Below are positions 1-6,925 of a stretch of 9,911 nt of DNA, one piece after another. Under the pieces are notes generated by a model. It was given only the letters and a program-made list of their open reading frames with translations, was not told where the DNA came from and did not search any database. Numbering within the stretch: position 1 is the first letter of the stretch; each line of letters begins with the position of its first letter. The DNA comes from Flavobacteriaceae bacterium UBA5079 (lineage in GTDB: Bacteria > Bacteroidota > Bacteroidia > Flavobacteriales > Flavobacteriaceae). The position numbers and the translations under genes were made by a program. The DNA lies in NCBI GenBank assembly GCA_002414705.1, contig DIAL01000128.1, positions 20,674 through 30,584 of the forward strand, written 5' to 3'.

Positions 1-2321
1 TCCGTTTTCTTTTGATAGGTAGGATAGCCCAATTGTTCCATCATTTCCTGATTTTCATCGACCCAATTCCAAGCAGCGATGTCACCATATTTATTTAGGA
101 AGTCGGCGCTTTTTAAAGTATCGTCATTGGTTTTTTGAGAACCTGTGGTATTGGCATCTAACGATTTTAATTTCGCCTTGAGCATAGTCATTAATCGCTT
201 TTCGGTAGGAATATCACTTGTGATATAGTAGTACTCAGGCAAATTAACTTGACCTGTACGATTGATACGTCCACGTTTTTGAACTTCAGTATTAATATCC
301 AATTCAAACTGATGCACAATCATTGCACGTTGACGTTGATCCTTAAAATCTTTACTTGCATGTGCCGAAGAACCTGTACTTCCACTTTGATTAATTAGTA
401 ATACATCATATTCGCCACTATTAAAAAGACGAAAGGATTTTTCTGCATTACTTCGGAAAGATTCTACAACCGCTTCATCATCTGTTAAATCAATACGTTG
501 ATTACGTCCCGTAACTTCAGCTATTTTGAAATAGATATCAGAATGACCACCTAAGTGTTTTGGTTTCTTTTCAGTTTGTAATAAATGAATTAATTCGTCT
601 ATTGGCGAAATCGATAATCCTGAACTTTCTAATAACATTCGTCTTTTGATGTCATTATATTTCTCAGCTCCGTTTTTAGGAAGCTCATAGAGTTGAATGC
701 GTTGTCTAGTTTTTTCGCCATCAATTGCAACATAATTATAGTTAAATATTCCATCGAGTCCTTTAACTAAAGTTCTTGTAAAATCTAGTTGTTCATTAGG
801 AATTACATCTCCACTTACTAAATTTAGATCTTTCAGAAAAGCACCCATTGTGGACTTAAAAGCAATGACTACTTTCTTATCTTCTTTCAATAATTTGATG
901 GTGTGCTTAACAACATCTTTCACTTTCAAAGCAAATAGCATCTGGTCAATAATGTTGAATACACGAGAAAAATATGGCGATTGTTTTACACCAAGCCCTC
1001 TAGGTTTAGAAGACATATGCTCGCCTTGTGCTTTCGCAGATGAATGGACTTCTGCCAAAAGTGGCGCAACAAATTCTTGCTCAAAAGCAACCACTTCGTT
1101 CATAAGTGTAATGATGCGATTGACACTCTCTCGACTTTTACTGCGTTGTGGTTCTTGGTCTAATGTGATATAATCTACATTGATACCTTCGTTAGAGCGT
1201 TGACGTCTTATAAGTTGCCCACTTTCCGAAAGGTTGGAGGCTACAATTTCTTGAAGTGCTAATCCACCACTTGTCATAGCACGAACGAAATTAGCGTCGG
1301 TTAATCCAGTTTCAGCAATAGCAGTTTTCTTTGCATAGAAAGGCATCACTTCTGGATATTTGGCAAAAGTGGCGCTTAGGAAACAACAGGCTTTTGTGCT
1401 TGGCAACACTTCACGCATCCAGGTACCGATTATTGAATCGAAACCACCTGCCATGTGCGATTCATCTAAAATGAAGATACATTTCTTAAATTTCTTACTG
1501 CCATCAATACCATTGAGCACCATTTTTTCTATCCACATTCGTTTATAGGGATGCGCAGATTGCACCTGCGAATAGGTCGCAAAAATCATATCGTAACCAA
1601 GTGGTAAATGGTCTAAGGTTAGCGGTATTTTAATCGTTGGAACTTTGTCTGGGTCTGGTAATTTTTTGCCTATTTTTTTATGATATTCAATAGATTCTGG
1701 ACTCTCAGTTGGGTATTCAATTTCATTGGCAATAAGTTCAGCTTGCGCTTTGCTATTCATTGGACTGAAAACCACATTACCGTCTGCATCTTTAATTTTA
1801 GCATCGGTATCTGTATTTACGATAAAGGGATTGATGTTATCAAAACCGATAGCTTTTAGGTCTCGATACATATCTGTAAATAGGTCTGGTTTTTTAGTGA
1901 AAAATATGGGAAGATAGCCTTGCATAACTGCGTGTCGTATAACAGCAGCAGCCTGCCGACCTTTACCAATACCTGTTTGATCTGCTATAATGATGCCTTG
2001 TTCATTCTCAAATTGTTTAAGGTATAATCCAACAGCATCTACTTGTTCTGCACCTAAACCTTCCCAGAGTTGCTTGGTCGATTTATACTTCAACTGATTT
2101 CGCACGTAATTGTCAATATTACCTTGAGTCTTGACAATTATGTTCAATGATTTTTGAACTTCAAAAGCCATATTTCTCGGAATGAGCGTATTCATTCTGT
2201 AAGGTGCTTTGGATTTTGGAACATACGGAACTAAAGCACTTTCCTGCGTAGCTAACTTTGCGACTTCGGCAGCATTTTGTTTAAATTCTGCTTCTTCAAT
2301 TTTAAGTTCTTGATTATTCAT
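1..2321 (-). CDS. Strawberry-notch-type SF2 helicase/ATPase, C-terminus cut by window edge
   Basis: A large open frame starts at ATG 2321 and reads through to the left edge without a stop, giving 773 codons of a longer protein. The motifs match the strawberry-notch helicase family: Walker A-like TGIGKGR at residues 116-122, a DESH box at 286-289 after a hydrophobic strand (FILDESHMAGG), LSAT at 315-318 (motif III), a family-typical SGGLALQEIVA segment around 352-362, and QKRGRINRTGQ at 681-691 (motif VI, arginine finger). Known family members are superfamily 2 ATPases on phages and conjugative elements, often fused or adjacent to a DNA methyltransferase, as in P1 DarB. Here the methyltransferase is two genes upstream in the same operon. 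The start lies inside the end of the 141-aa gene (8-bp overlap), suggesting translational coupling. Family assignment is firm; an anti-restriction role is inferred. Confidence 0.9.
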   Translation of the reverse strand, partial: MNNQELKIEEAEFKQNAAEVAKLATQESALVPYVPKSKAPYRMNTLIPRNMAFEVQKSLNIIVKTQGNIDNYVRNQLKYKSTKQLWEGLGAEQVDAVGLYLKQFENEQGIIIADQTGIGKGRQAAAVIRHAVMQGYLPIFFTKKPDLFTDMYRDLKAIGFDNINPFIVNTDTDAKIKDADGNVVFSPMNSKAQAELIANEIEYPTESPESIEYHKKIGKKLPDPDKVPTIKIPLTLDHLPLGYDMIFATYSQVQSAHPYKRMWIEKMVLNGIDGSKKFKKCIFILDESHMAGGFDSIIGTWMREVLPSTKACCFLSATFAKYPEVMPFYAKKTAIAETGLTDANFVRAMTSGGLALQEIVASNLSESGQLIRRQRSNEGINVDYITLDQEPQRSKSRESVNRIITLMNEVVAFEQEFVAPLLAEVHSSAKAQGEHMSSKPRGLGVKQSPYFSRVFNIIDQMLFALKVKDVVKHTIKLLKEDKKVVIAFKSTMGAFLKDLNLVSGDVIPNEQLDFTRTLVKGLDGIFNYNYVAIDGEKTRQRIQLYELPKNGAEKYNDIKRRMLLESSGLSISPIDELIHLLQTEKKPKHLGGHSDIYFKIAEVTGRNQRIDLTDDEAVVESFRSNAEKSFRLFNSGEYDVLLINQSGSTGSSAHASKDFKDQRQRAMIVHQFELDINTEVQKRGRINRTGQVNLPEYYYITSDIPTEKRLMTMLKAKLKSLDANTTGSQKTNDDTLKSADFLNKYGDIAAWNWVDENQEMMEQLGYPTYQKKT

Positions 2322-2739
2322 TTTTGTATAGTGCTAAAGCTTCGAGATAGGTGCGAAGTGTGATTTCTGAATAGATTTGAATAGCCTCTTCTTTGTCTAA
2401 ACCACTTCCGTAAAGCAAAGAATCTTGTGGTGCTGTTTCATCCATTTTATCCCAACTCTCTTTTAGCGTCCAGAGTGCGAGCTGCATCTTATCTGTATTG
2501 GAAAGAAAGTCTGCGATTTCGGCTACCGATTTCCCTTCGATATAGACCAACTCCAAATAATCTTCAATAAGAGCAATTGGGTTTTCGCCTTTCGCGAAAG
2601 CGTGCTCCACCAATTCGTGAAGCTGAATGTAAATGGCTGCTTCGTGATCTTCATAGCGTTCAAAAGGTTTTGTGTTTGTAACTAGAAACAACTTTGCACT
2701 AGTATCATTGGGCATTAACTGGTTATTGAAATAAATCAT
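2314..2739 (-). CDS. Conserved-looking hypothetical protein, 141 aa, between methyltransferase and helicase
   Basis: I do not recognise this family. The product is an acidic, mostly helical soluble protein with no signal peptide, membrane segment or metal-binding cluster visible. Its start overlaps the methyltransferase stop in an ATGA arrangement (4 bases), and its stop overlaps the helicase start by 8 bases, so it is very probably translated with both. That fixed position between the two halves of a DarB-like module suggests an accessory or bridging subunit, but this is only an inference from context. Residues 48-52 (AFAKG) are encoded by a copy of the palindrome CTTTCGCGAAAG, which places that dispersed motif inside a real reading frame. 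The gene is convincing as a gene because of its length and its two coupled junctions. Confidence 0.85.
   Translation of the reverse strand: MIYFNNQLMPNDTSAKLFLVTNTKPFERYEDHEAAIYIQLHELVEHAFAKGENPIALIEDYLELVYIEGKSVAEIADFLSNTDKMQLALWTLKESWDKMDETAPQDSLLYGSGLDKEEAIQIYSEITLRTYLEALALYKNE
2589..2600. repeat. Palindrome CTTTCGCGAAAG (dispersed motif, copy 1)
   Basis: A perfect 12-bp palindrome inside the 141-aa gene, extended on the right by CG so that one side matches the longer form CTTTCGCGAAAGCG. It codes for AFAK in the minus-strand frame. Confidence 0.75.
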
Positions 2740-5510
2740 TTTGTACGTGCTGTTTTGAGTTGTTTGATAATGATGTCGATATTTGGTTTAATGTGTGATT
2801 TAGCTTGTAACCAGAGATCTTCAAAAGTCTCGACCATATTTTCTAAATGTGGTTGCTCACTTTTGTTTGGCGCTACTCCTGAGGGTGTTGCTTTACGTCC
2901 ACCAATAAGTATGAGCATTGTTTTAGTTACTGCGCCTTGCTTGTTGTATAGCTTGTAACTATTCATATTGATAATGTCGTCCACTTTGTAGTGGCGATAC
3001 AACCAGTTGAAGAACGGTCTGTATTTAGCAAAGAGTCCATCTTCGCCAAAATAGACGTGACCCATAATGATAATTGCAGCTTTACCATCATCTTTCGTCG
3101 TGTGCAGCGCCAAACCAGCCATTAAGTGTTCCAATCGAATATGATTGGCAATGCCACGTTGTTTATTGAAATATTTATTGGCGATGCGCTCTTTATCAAA
3201 CTTTGAAGCTTCCCAACGTGCAAAAGGTGGATTAGTGACAACCACATCGTGAACCTTGTTCATCATTTCTGGAAAAGGTTCGGCAGCATTTTCTGATGTG
3301 ATGCGACCAAAGCCTTGATATTCTAAAGATTGTTTTCGGCTTTTGTCAATTTCATTAACGTGCGTAATTCTTGGATTTGCACCTACGAGTAATAAGCCAT
3401 TTCCTGCGCTTGGTTCAAAGATGAATTCGGCTTCATCCATTCCTGTATATTGTGCGACGATTGCACCAATGGGACAAGGTGTTGAATATTGCTTATAGAG
3501 TTCTTTACTGCTATCTGAATAAGCGTAGGTTGGTTGCACGTTATTCCAGAATTGCACCATTTTTCTCAAGCGTGCTTCAAATGGTATTGGTTCTTTGTAA
3601 AGCATTTTGTACCATAACAACCAACTTAGTTCGACAGCTTCCCAAAGCGCTCCCATAGTTGGCGCGTCAGTTTCTTCTCTTAATCGCTCTATCTTCTTTT
3701 TTGATAGGCGTTCCGCTTTCGCGAAGGCGGTATGGGTAATTGCTATGACTTTATCTAAATAGTCATTTACATCTTGTTTATTTTCTTTTTCTTTTTCAGG
3801 TTTTGGTTCTTGACGTGGTTCTTCAACTTCTAAATCCTTATTCATATAATCCTGAATAACAAGTTTGGACATTTCTAATCGGCTTATTTCCCATTCAATA
3901 TCATTAAAAGCTTCTTTGGACTGCTTATCGGTTTTTGGCTTGTTAGTTTTTGGATTTACTAATTCGAGTTTCTTTTCTACCAATTCCATCAGTAGCGTAT
4001 CCATAATCACAATTCCTTTTGCTAAATCGGCAATAGGTCTTGAATGCTCAACCGCAGACCACCATTGACGTCTATCATCGTAAGCACCTATTTGAGAAGC
4101 GAGTGATGAAACGCTTTTATAACCTGTATGAATATTTACATAGGGATAATCTAAATCAGTTGGATAACCTATTTCTTCAAATACTTCAAAGCCACGGTTT
4201 TCCCACTCACTAAGTACATTGGAACGATTTACGCTAATGCCATAATCATTAGGATGAGCCATTTGCGATAGTCGGAACAGGTTTAGTCCAGAAGCTTGGT
4301 CGATAGTATCATCTGTAAGTTGATGAAGTGTCTTAAACTTCATTCTAATAAAGTTGGCATCTCCTAGATTTAAACCACCAGATTGAAAAGGTTCGCCTGC
4401 TTTTACAGGAACTAATACGTTGGGAACTATGTGGTCTCGACTGAAAATGTCTTTAGAAACTGAAAGCGATTTCGGAACGTCTTTTTTTAAAGCAAATAAT
4501 GGCAAGTTTAAAGATTGATTCAAACGATTGACTTCCATCAAAGCCATTGTGCGCGTCTCAAATGTCAGGTCGTACATCCAGTCTTGAAAATTCTGCAATG
4601 CTTTAAAAAGTTCATTTTCAAAACGTGTATTTCCAGTTTGCTCAATTGCATCTTCAAAATCCATTACTGAAGTTGCAAGAATAGTTTCATCTTCGCCATC
4701 AAGTGCTTCTTCAACTTTGCGAAGTTTGTTAATGACTTCGTTTAAAATCTCACGAGTTGAGAGTTGACGTTCTGTATCTGTTTTGTAGCCAGTTTCGTTT
4801 TCGGTAGTTACTTCATAAGTAGGCTCTTTAATTTTAGTTTTGCTATCTTCTATAGGACTGTCGTTTTCTACTTCTTTAGCAAGTTCGTTTTCTTTTATAA
4901 TTTGCTCTTCGCTATTCATTGTCTCAAGAGTTGTTTCTTCTTGAGTTTTGCTATCTTCCATAGGAAGGTCGTTTTCTACTTCCTTAACAGGTAGTTTTTC
5001 TATTTTGTTTTGCTCTTTCATTTCTATACGATGAATAATTTGCTCTTTGTCATATAGAATGCGAGCTTTGCGCTTATAATTTCTAGGAAAGACCTCGACG
5101 TGTTGTAAATCGTCTCCGTATTTCATAATAGCAAATCGAGTGGCTATTTCTAAAGCGACCTTCTTATAAGAGTCAAATAAAACGTATTCATCTTTTTCGG
5201 CTTTTTGCTCGCCTCGATATGAAATGGTCACAAAGCTAAATTTACTATTGTCAATGTTTTCTAAGGAAGGTTGAAACGATGGATAGACGTTCACCGTTTG
5301 CCAATCGTCTCCATTAGAAAACGCCATCGCTAAGGAAGTAGCAAAACTTTTGTAGGCTGGATGTGCATCTGCATACCACTTGTTTTTCTCGTTATTATGT
5401 TCCTTAAAGCCCAGTTCTCTAAGGAAGGTCGAAAACTCTTTGGGTAGGTTTTCGCTGAATAGTAACTCTATTCCGTTTTTCTTTTCGTTCTCTGTAATCG
5501 ATAGTTGCAT
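2736..5510 (-). CDS. N6-adenine DNA methyltransferase-domain protein, DarB-like polyvalent protein, 924 aa
   Basis: The C-terminal third is a gamma-type N6-adenine methyltransferase: motif X-like region YSTPCPIGAIVAQYTG at residues 675-690, AdoMet-binding motif I FEPSAGNG at 698-705, acidic motif II VNEID at 718-722, and catalytic motif IV TNPPF at 759-763. Residues 12-48 resemble a small module common on plasmids and conjugative elements, with the pattern GIELxF...LRELGFKE...KWYAD. Residues 155-240 form a charged, low-complexity linker containing two copies of KEVENDxPxEDSKT. Residues 340-510 form a further globular region I cannot name; 560-580 is another charged linker. At 924 aa it is far longer than a stand-alone methyltransferase, fitting the polyvalent proteins of mobile elements. 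It is the first gene of the operon with the 141-aa protein and the strawberry-notch helicase. No recognition domain or nuclease is visible. Substrate and specificity cannot be told from sequence. Confidence 0.9.
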   Translation of the reverse strand: MQLSITENEKKNGIELLFSENLPKEFSTFLRELGFKEHNNEKNKWYADAHPAYKSFATSLAMAFSNGDDWQTVNVYPSFQPSLENIDNSKFSFVTISYRGEQKAEKDEYVLFDSYKKVALEIATRFAIMKYGDDLQHVEVFPRNYKRKARILYDKEQIIHRIEMKEQNKIEKLPVKEVENDLPMEDSKTQEETTLETMNSEEQIIKENELAKEVENDSPIEDSKTKIKEPTYEVTTENETGYKTDTERQLSTREILNEVINKLRKVEEALDGEDETILATSVMDFEDAIEQTGNTRFENELFKALQNFQDWMYDLTFETRTMALMEVNRLNQSLNLPLFALKKDVPKSLSVSKDIFSRDHIVPNVLVPVKAGEPFQSGGLNLGDANFIRMKFKTLHQLTDDTIDQASGLNLFRLSQMAHPNDYGISVNRSNVLSEWENRGFEVFEEIGYPTDLDYPYVNIHTGYKSVSSLASQIGAYDDRRQWWSAVEHSRPIADLAKGIVIMDTLLMELVEKKLELVNPKTNKPKTDKQSKEAFNDIEWEISRLEMSKLVIQDYMNKDLEVEEPRQEPKPEKEKENKQDVNDYLDKVIAITHTAFAKAERLSKKKIERLREETDAPTMGALWEAVELSWLLWYKMLYKEPIPFEARLRKMVQFWNNVQPTYAYSDSSKELYKQYSTPCPIGAIVAQYTGMDEAEFIFEPSAGNGLLLVGANPRITHVNEIDKSRKQSLEYQGFGRITSENAAEPFPEMMNKVHDVVVTNPPFARWEASKFDKERIANKYFNKQRGIANHIRLEHLMAGLALHTTKDDGKAAIIIMGHVYFGEDGLFAKYRPFFNWLYRHYKVDDIINMNSYKLYNKQGAVTKTMLILIGGRKATPSGVAPNKSEQPHLENMVETFEDLWLQAKSHIKPNIDIIIKQLKTARTK
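3713..3730. repeat. Near-palindrome CCGCTTTCGCGAAGGCGG (dispersed motif, copy 2)
   Basis: An 18-bp inverted repeat with a single mismatched pair, inside the methyltransferase gene and coding for AFAKAE near residues 595-600. It shares the core TTTCGCGAA with the copies at 2589-2600 and 6511-6524. Confidence 0.75.
4836..4983 (-). repeat. In-frame tandem repeat coding for KEVENDxPxEDSKT in the methyltransferase linker
   Basis: Two copies of a roughly 40-bp unit begin at 4836 and 4944. They are exactly 108 bp (36 codons) apart and differ at about three or four positions. They encode KEVENDLPMEDSKT (residues 176-189) and KEVENDSPIEDSKT (212-225). The words EQII before each copy hint that the duplicated unit is longer and has decayed. 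This looks like an internal duplication in a flexible acidic linker. Confidence 0.8.
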
Positions 5511-5556
5511 CTATATCCTAAATAGGAAAACTACCTGCTAAGGAAGGTCGTTTTCT
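4962..5556. repeat. Related short repeats shared by the methyltransferase 5' region and its leader
   Basis: AGGAAGGTCGTTTTCT is found exactly at 4962-4977 and 5541-5556. CTAAGGAAGGTCG is found exactly at 5419-5431 and 5538-5550. The 28 bases at 5519-5546 on the plus strand match the minus strand of 4979-5006 at 25 of 28 positions. The repeats lie both in coding sequence and in the leader and occur in both orientations. They are part of the TAAGGAAG family described in the findings. Function is unknown. Confidence 0.75.
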
Positions 5557-5571
5557 TTTTGATTTAGGATA
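5514..5571 (-). promoter_or_regulatory. Long imperfect hairpin immediately upstream of the methyltransferase start codon
   Basis: The outer arms TATCCTAAAT (5514-5523) and ATTTAGGATA (5562-5571) form a perfect 10-bp inverted repeat. Nested inside are GAAAAC (5526-5531) with GTTTTC (5550-5555), then ACCT (5533-5536) with AGGT (5545-5548), around an 8-base loop (5537-5544) that overlaps a TAAGGAAG copy. In the minus-strand transcript the structure ends only three bases before the ATG at 5510, where it could mask initiation or act as a protein-binding or attenuation element. It is not followed by a U tract, so a terminator is unlikely. Confidence 0.6.
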
Positions 5572-5732
5572 AATATAGATTTGTGATGACTTGTATTGAC
5601 TGTGAGGAATTGTAGTTTGGTACGTTGGGATTATTTTGAGAATTGCTTAAAATGGGTAATCGTAGTAATGGTAAGGGTTTTGAATTTATGTGCGGGATAA
5701 ATTGATACGATTTCACAGGTACATTTCTTAAA
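5571..5732. other. C-poor, G-rich intergenic stretch without a supported gene
   Basis: Between the glycosyltransferase terminator and the methyltransferase hairpin the plus strand has about 40 G and only about 9 C in 5581-5720, a far stronger skew than the flanking genes. The only open frame here (5564-5755, minus) begins inside the terminator hairpin and looks non-coding. The promoter of the methyltransferase operon should lie here, but I find no TAnnTTTG box on the minus strand. An unstructured A/C-rich 5' leader, a small RNA or an origin/transfer site are all possible. Confidence 0.4.
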
Positions 5733-5764
5733 GCCCTGAAACTAAGTATATACAATTTCAGGGC
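5733..5764 (-). terminator. Probable intrinsic terminator of the glycosyltransferase operon
   Basis: GCCCTGAAA (5733-5741) and TTTCAGGGC (5756-5764) form a perfect 9-bp stem with a 14-base loop, starting six bases after the glycosyltransferase stop codon at 5771. In the minus-strand transcript it is followed only by a weak U run (TTTAAG). On the plus strand it is followed by ATATTTTT, so it may work in both directions. Confidence 0.7.
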
Positions 5765-5770
5765 ATATTT

Positions 5771-6925
5771 TTAAATAAACATTGAAGTAAATTCTTTACG
5801 GTTTTTAGCCGAATAGCTTACGTTTCTCCAGACTTCCTTAATCAATGCCGAAGACATTTTCTGTATTAGTTCTTTATCAGTTATAAAAAGTTGAACCGTT
5901 TCAATCCATTCAGGAACTTCATTTGCAATAAAACCAGTTTCTCCTTCTTTAAGAAGTAGTTTTGATGGATGATACGTTGAAGCGATTACAGGAATTCCAA
6001 ATACCGAAAGCTCCAAAAATAATTGATTATTTTGATGACGAATAAAAAGACTTTCTCTACTAGGTATTAACACTACATCGAGTTGTAAACTGTTTAGCTT
6101 TTCAAAATAGTTAAGAAATGAAACCGTATTATGAATTTCATAATCTATTTCCTTTAAAAGTTTTGCCACTTCCTTAGAGGAATGATATCTTCCGAAGTAA
6201 ATAATCTTGATTCTATCTTCAAAAGTTTTTCTCAAAAGAAAAAGGACTTCCTTAAGAGATAGCAAATCTTCTTCGGTTGGTTTAATGAGTCCAATACGTA
6301 ATGTATTGGACTCATTTTTTTGTATTGGTGGTATTTCCTCATAACCATATCTTGAGACTAATGAAGGAATGTGCTGCACAAGTGCATGTGCATTTTCAAG
6401 TCGGTCATCAATAAGTCTCTGCAGGAAATTTTGAAATGGTTTATTTGCCACGGTAACCAAATCCATCAAACCTAAATTTAACTGAAAAGACTGCAATTTC
6501 TCTTGAGTCAGCTTTCGCGAAAGCGGAAAAGTATTTGGTACCGCAAAATAGTTTTTATCGACATCCATTACGAGCTGTACACTTGGATTTAAGATTTTGA
6601 TTGCTTTAACTAAGTAACTCACATCACTAAAAAGTGGTGGGAAAATCACATAGTCTGCCCAGGTAATTAAACGTTCGTCTAACTGATTTACAAAGTCAGA
6701 CAATCGACTTGAAAAGTCATAGCTTTCGATACTTGTCACAATCGCCTTGTGAGTGACGGTTTTATTAATTTCTAACGCTGGCGCAATCATTCTGTAGTAG
6801 CCGGTTGCGTTTAATCGCGGACTCACATACAGCAAATGTATTTTATCATCTTTCTCGATATTATAGCGTTGCGCAAAACTATTTTTAGGATTGAGCCTTT
6901 CTTGAAGTTCTTTGATGCTTCTCAT
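5771..6925 (-). CDS. GT-B fold glycosyltransferase (GT4-like), 384 aa
   Basis: The C-terminal half carries the glycosyltransferase group 1 pattern: a Rossmann-like strand IKIIYFGRY (239-247), then LELSVFGIPVIAS (304-316) and LKEGETGF (325-332), with E305 and E327/E329 in the places of the conserved acidic pair that binds the sugar nucleotide. The N-terminal domain begins with the strand IHLLYVSPR (29-37) followed by TGYYRM (41-46), the usual glycine-rich loop position near the acceptor side. No signal peptide or membrane segment is seen, so it is cytosolic. The start overlaps the upstream 92-aa gene by four bases (ATGA) and the stop is followed by a terminator, making it the last gene of the operon. 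Such enzymes usually build envelope glycans, but no other sugar gene is present; donor and acceptor are unknown. One CTTTCGCGAAAG palindrome (6512-6523) and three TAAGGAAG copies lie inside it. Confidence 0.85.
   Translation of the reverse strand: MRSIKELQERLNPKNSFAQRYNIEKDDKIHLLYVSPRLNATGYYRMIAPALEINKTVTHKAIVTSIESYDFSSRLSDFVNQLDERLITWADYVIFPPLFSDVSYLVKAIKILNPSVQLVMDVDKNYFAVPNTFPLSRKLTQEKLQSFQLNLGLMDLVTVANKPFQNFLQRLIDDRLENAHALVQHIPSLVSRYGYEEIPPIQKNESNTLRIGLIKPTEEDLLSLKEVLFLLRKTFEDRIKIIYFGRYHSSKEVAKLLKEIDYEIHNTVSFLNYFEKLNSLQLDVVLIPSRESLFIRHQNNQLFLELSVFGIPVIASTYHPSKLLLKEGETGFIANEVPEWIETVQLFITDKELIQKMSSALIKEVWRNVSYSAKNRKEFTSMFI
6511..6524. repeat. Palindrome GCTTTCGCGAAAGC (dispersed motif, copy 3)
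   Basis: A perfect 14-bp palindrome inside the glycosyltransferase gene, read there as LSRK. Related copies are at 2589-2600 (12-bp perfect core, in the 141-aa gene, read as AFAK) and 3713-3730 (18-bp palindrome with one mismatched pair, in the methyltransferase gene, also AFAK). Two different reading frames are used, so the DNA word rather than a peptide is what is shared. Confidence 0.8.

Larger units (their letters stand above)
5330..6177. repeat. Pair of 22-bp inverted repeats in two different genes
   Basis: The plus strand at 5330-5351 and the minus strand at 6177-6156 match at 21 of 22 positions (core CTAAGGAAGT, then GCAAAACTTTT). One copy is in the methyltransferase gene and the other in the glycosyltransferase gene, read in different frames, so shared protein sequence does not explain them. 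Each includes one TAAGGAAG. Confidence 0.75.

Noticed and set aside
850..1173. 107-codon plus-strand open frame
   Set aside because: It lies wholly opposite the helicase gene, whose conserved motifs show the minus strand to be the coding one.
1..5510. A complete restriction-modification, BREX or DISARM defence system
   Set aside because: Methyltransferase and helicase are present, but no nuclease, specificity subunit, PglZ, BrxL or DUF1998-type protein is visible; the strawberry-notch family fits DarB-like mobile-element proteins better.
4836..5556. CRISPR array
   Set aside because: The repeats are short, imperfect, in both orientations and irregularly spaced, and most lie inside a coding frame.
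5564..5755. 63-codon minus-strand open frame in the gap after the glycosyltransferase gene
   Set aside because: It starts inside the terminator hairpin, ends in the leader hairpin and has a proline/serine/asparagine-rich composition caused by the strand skew; it looks non-coding.
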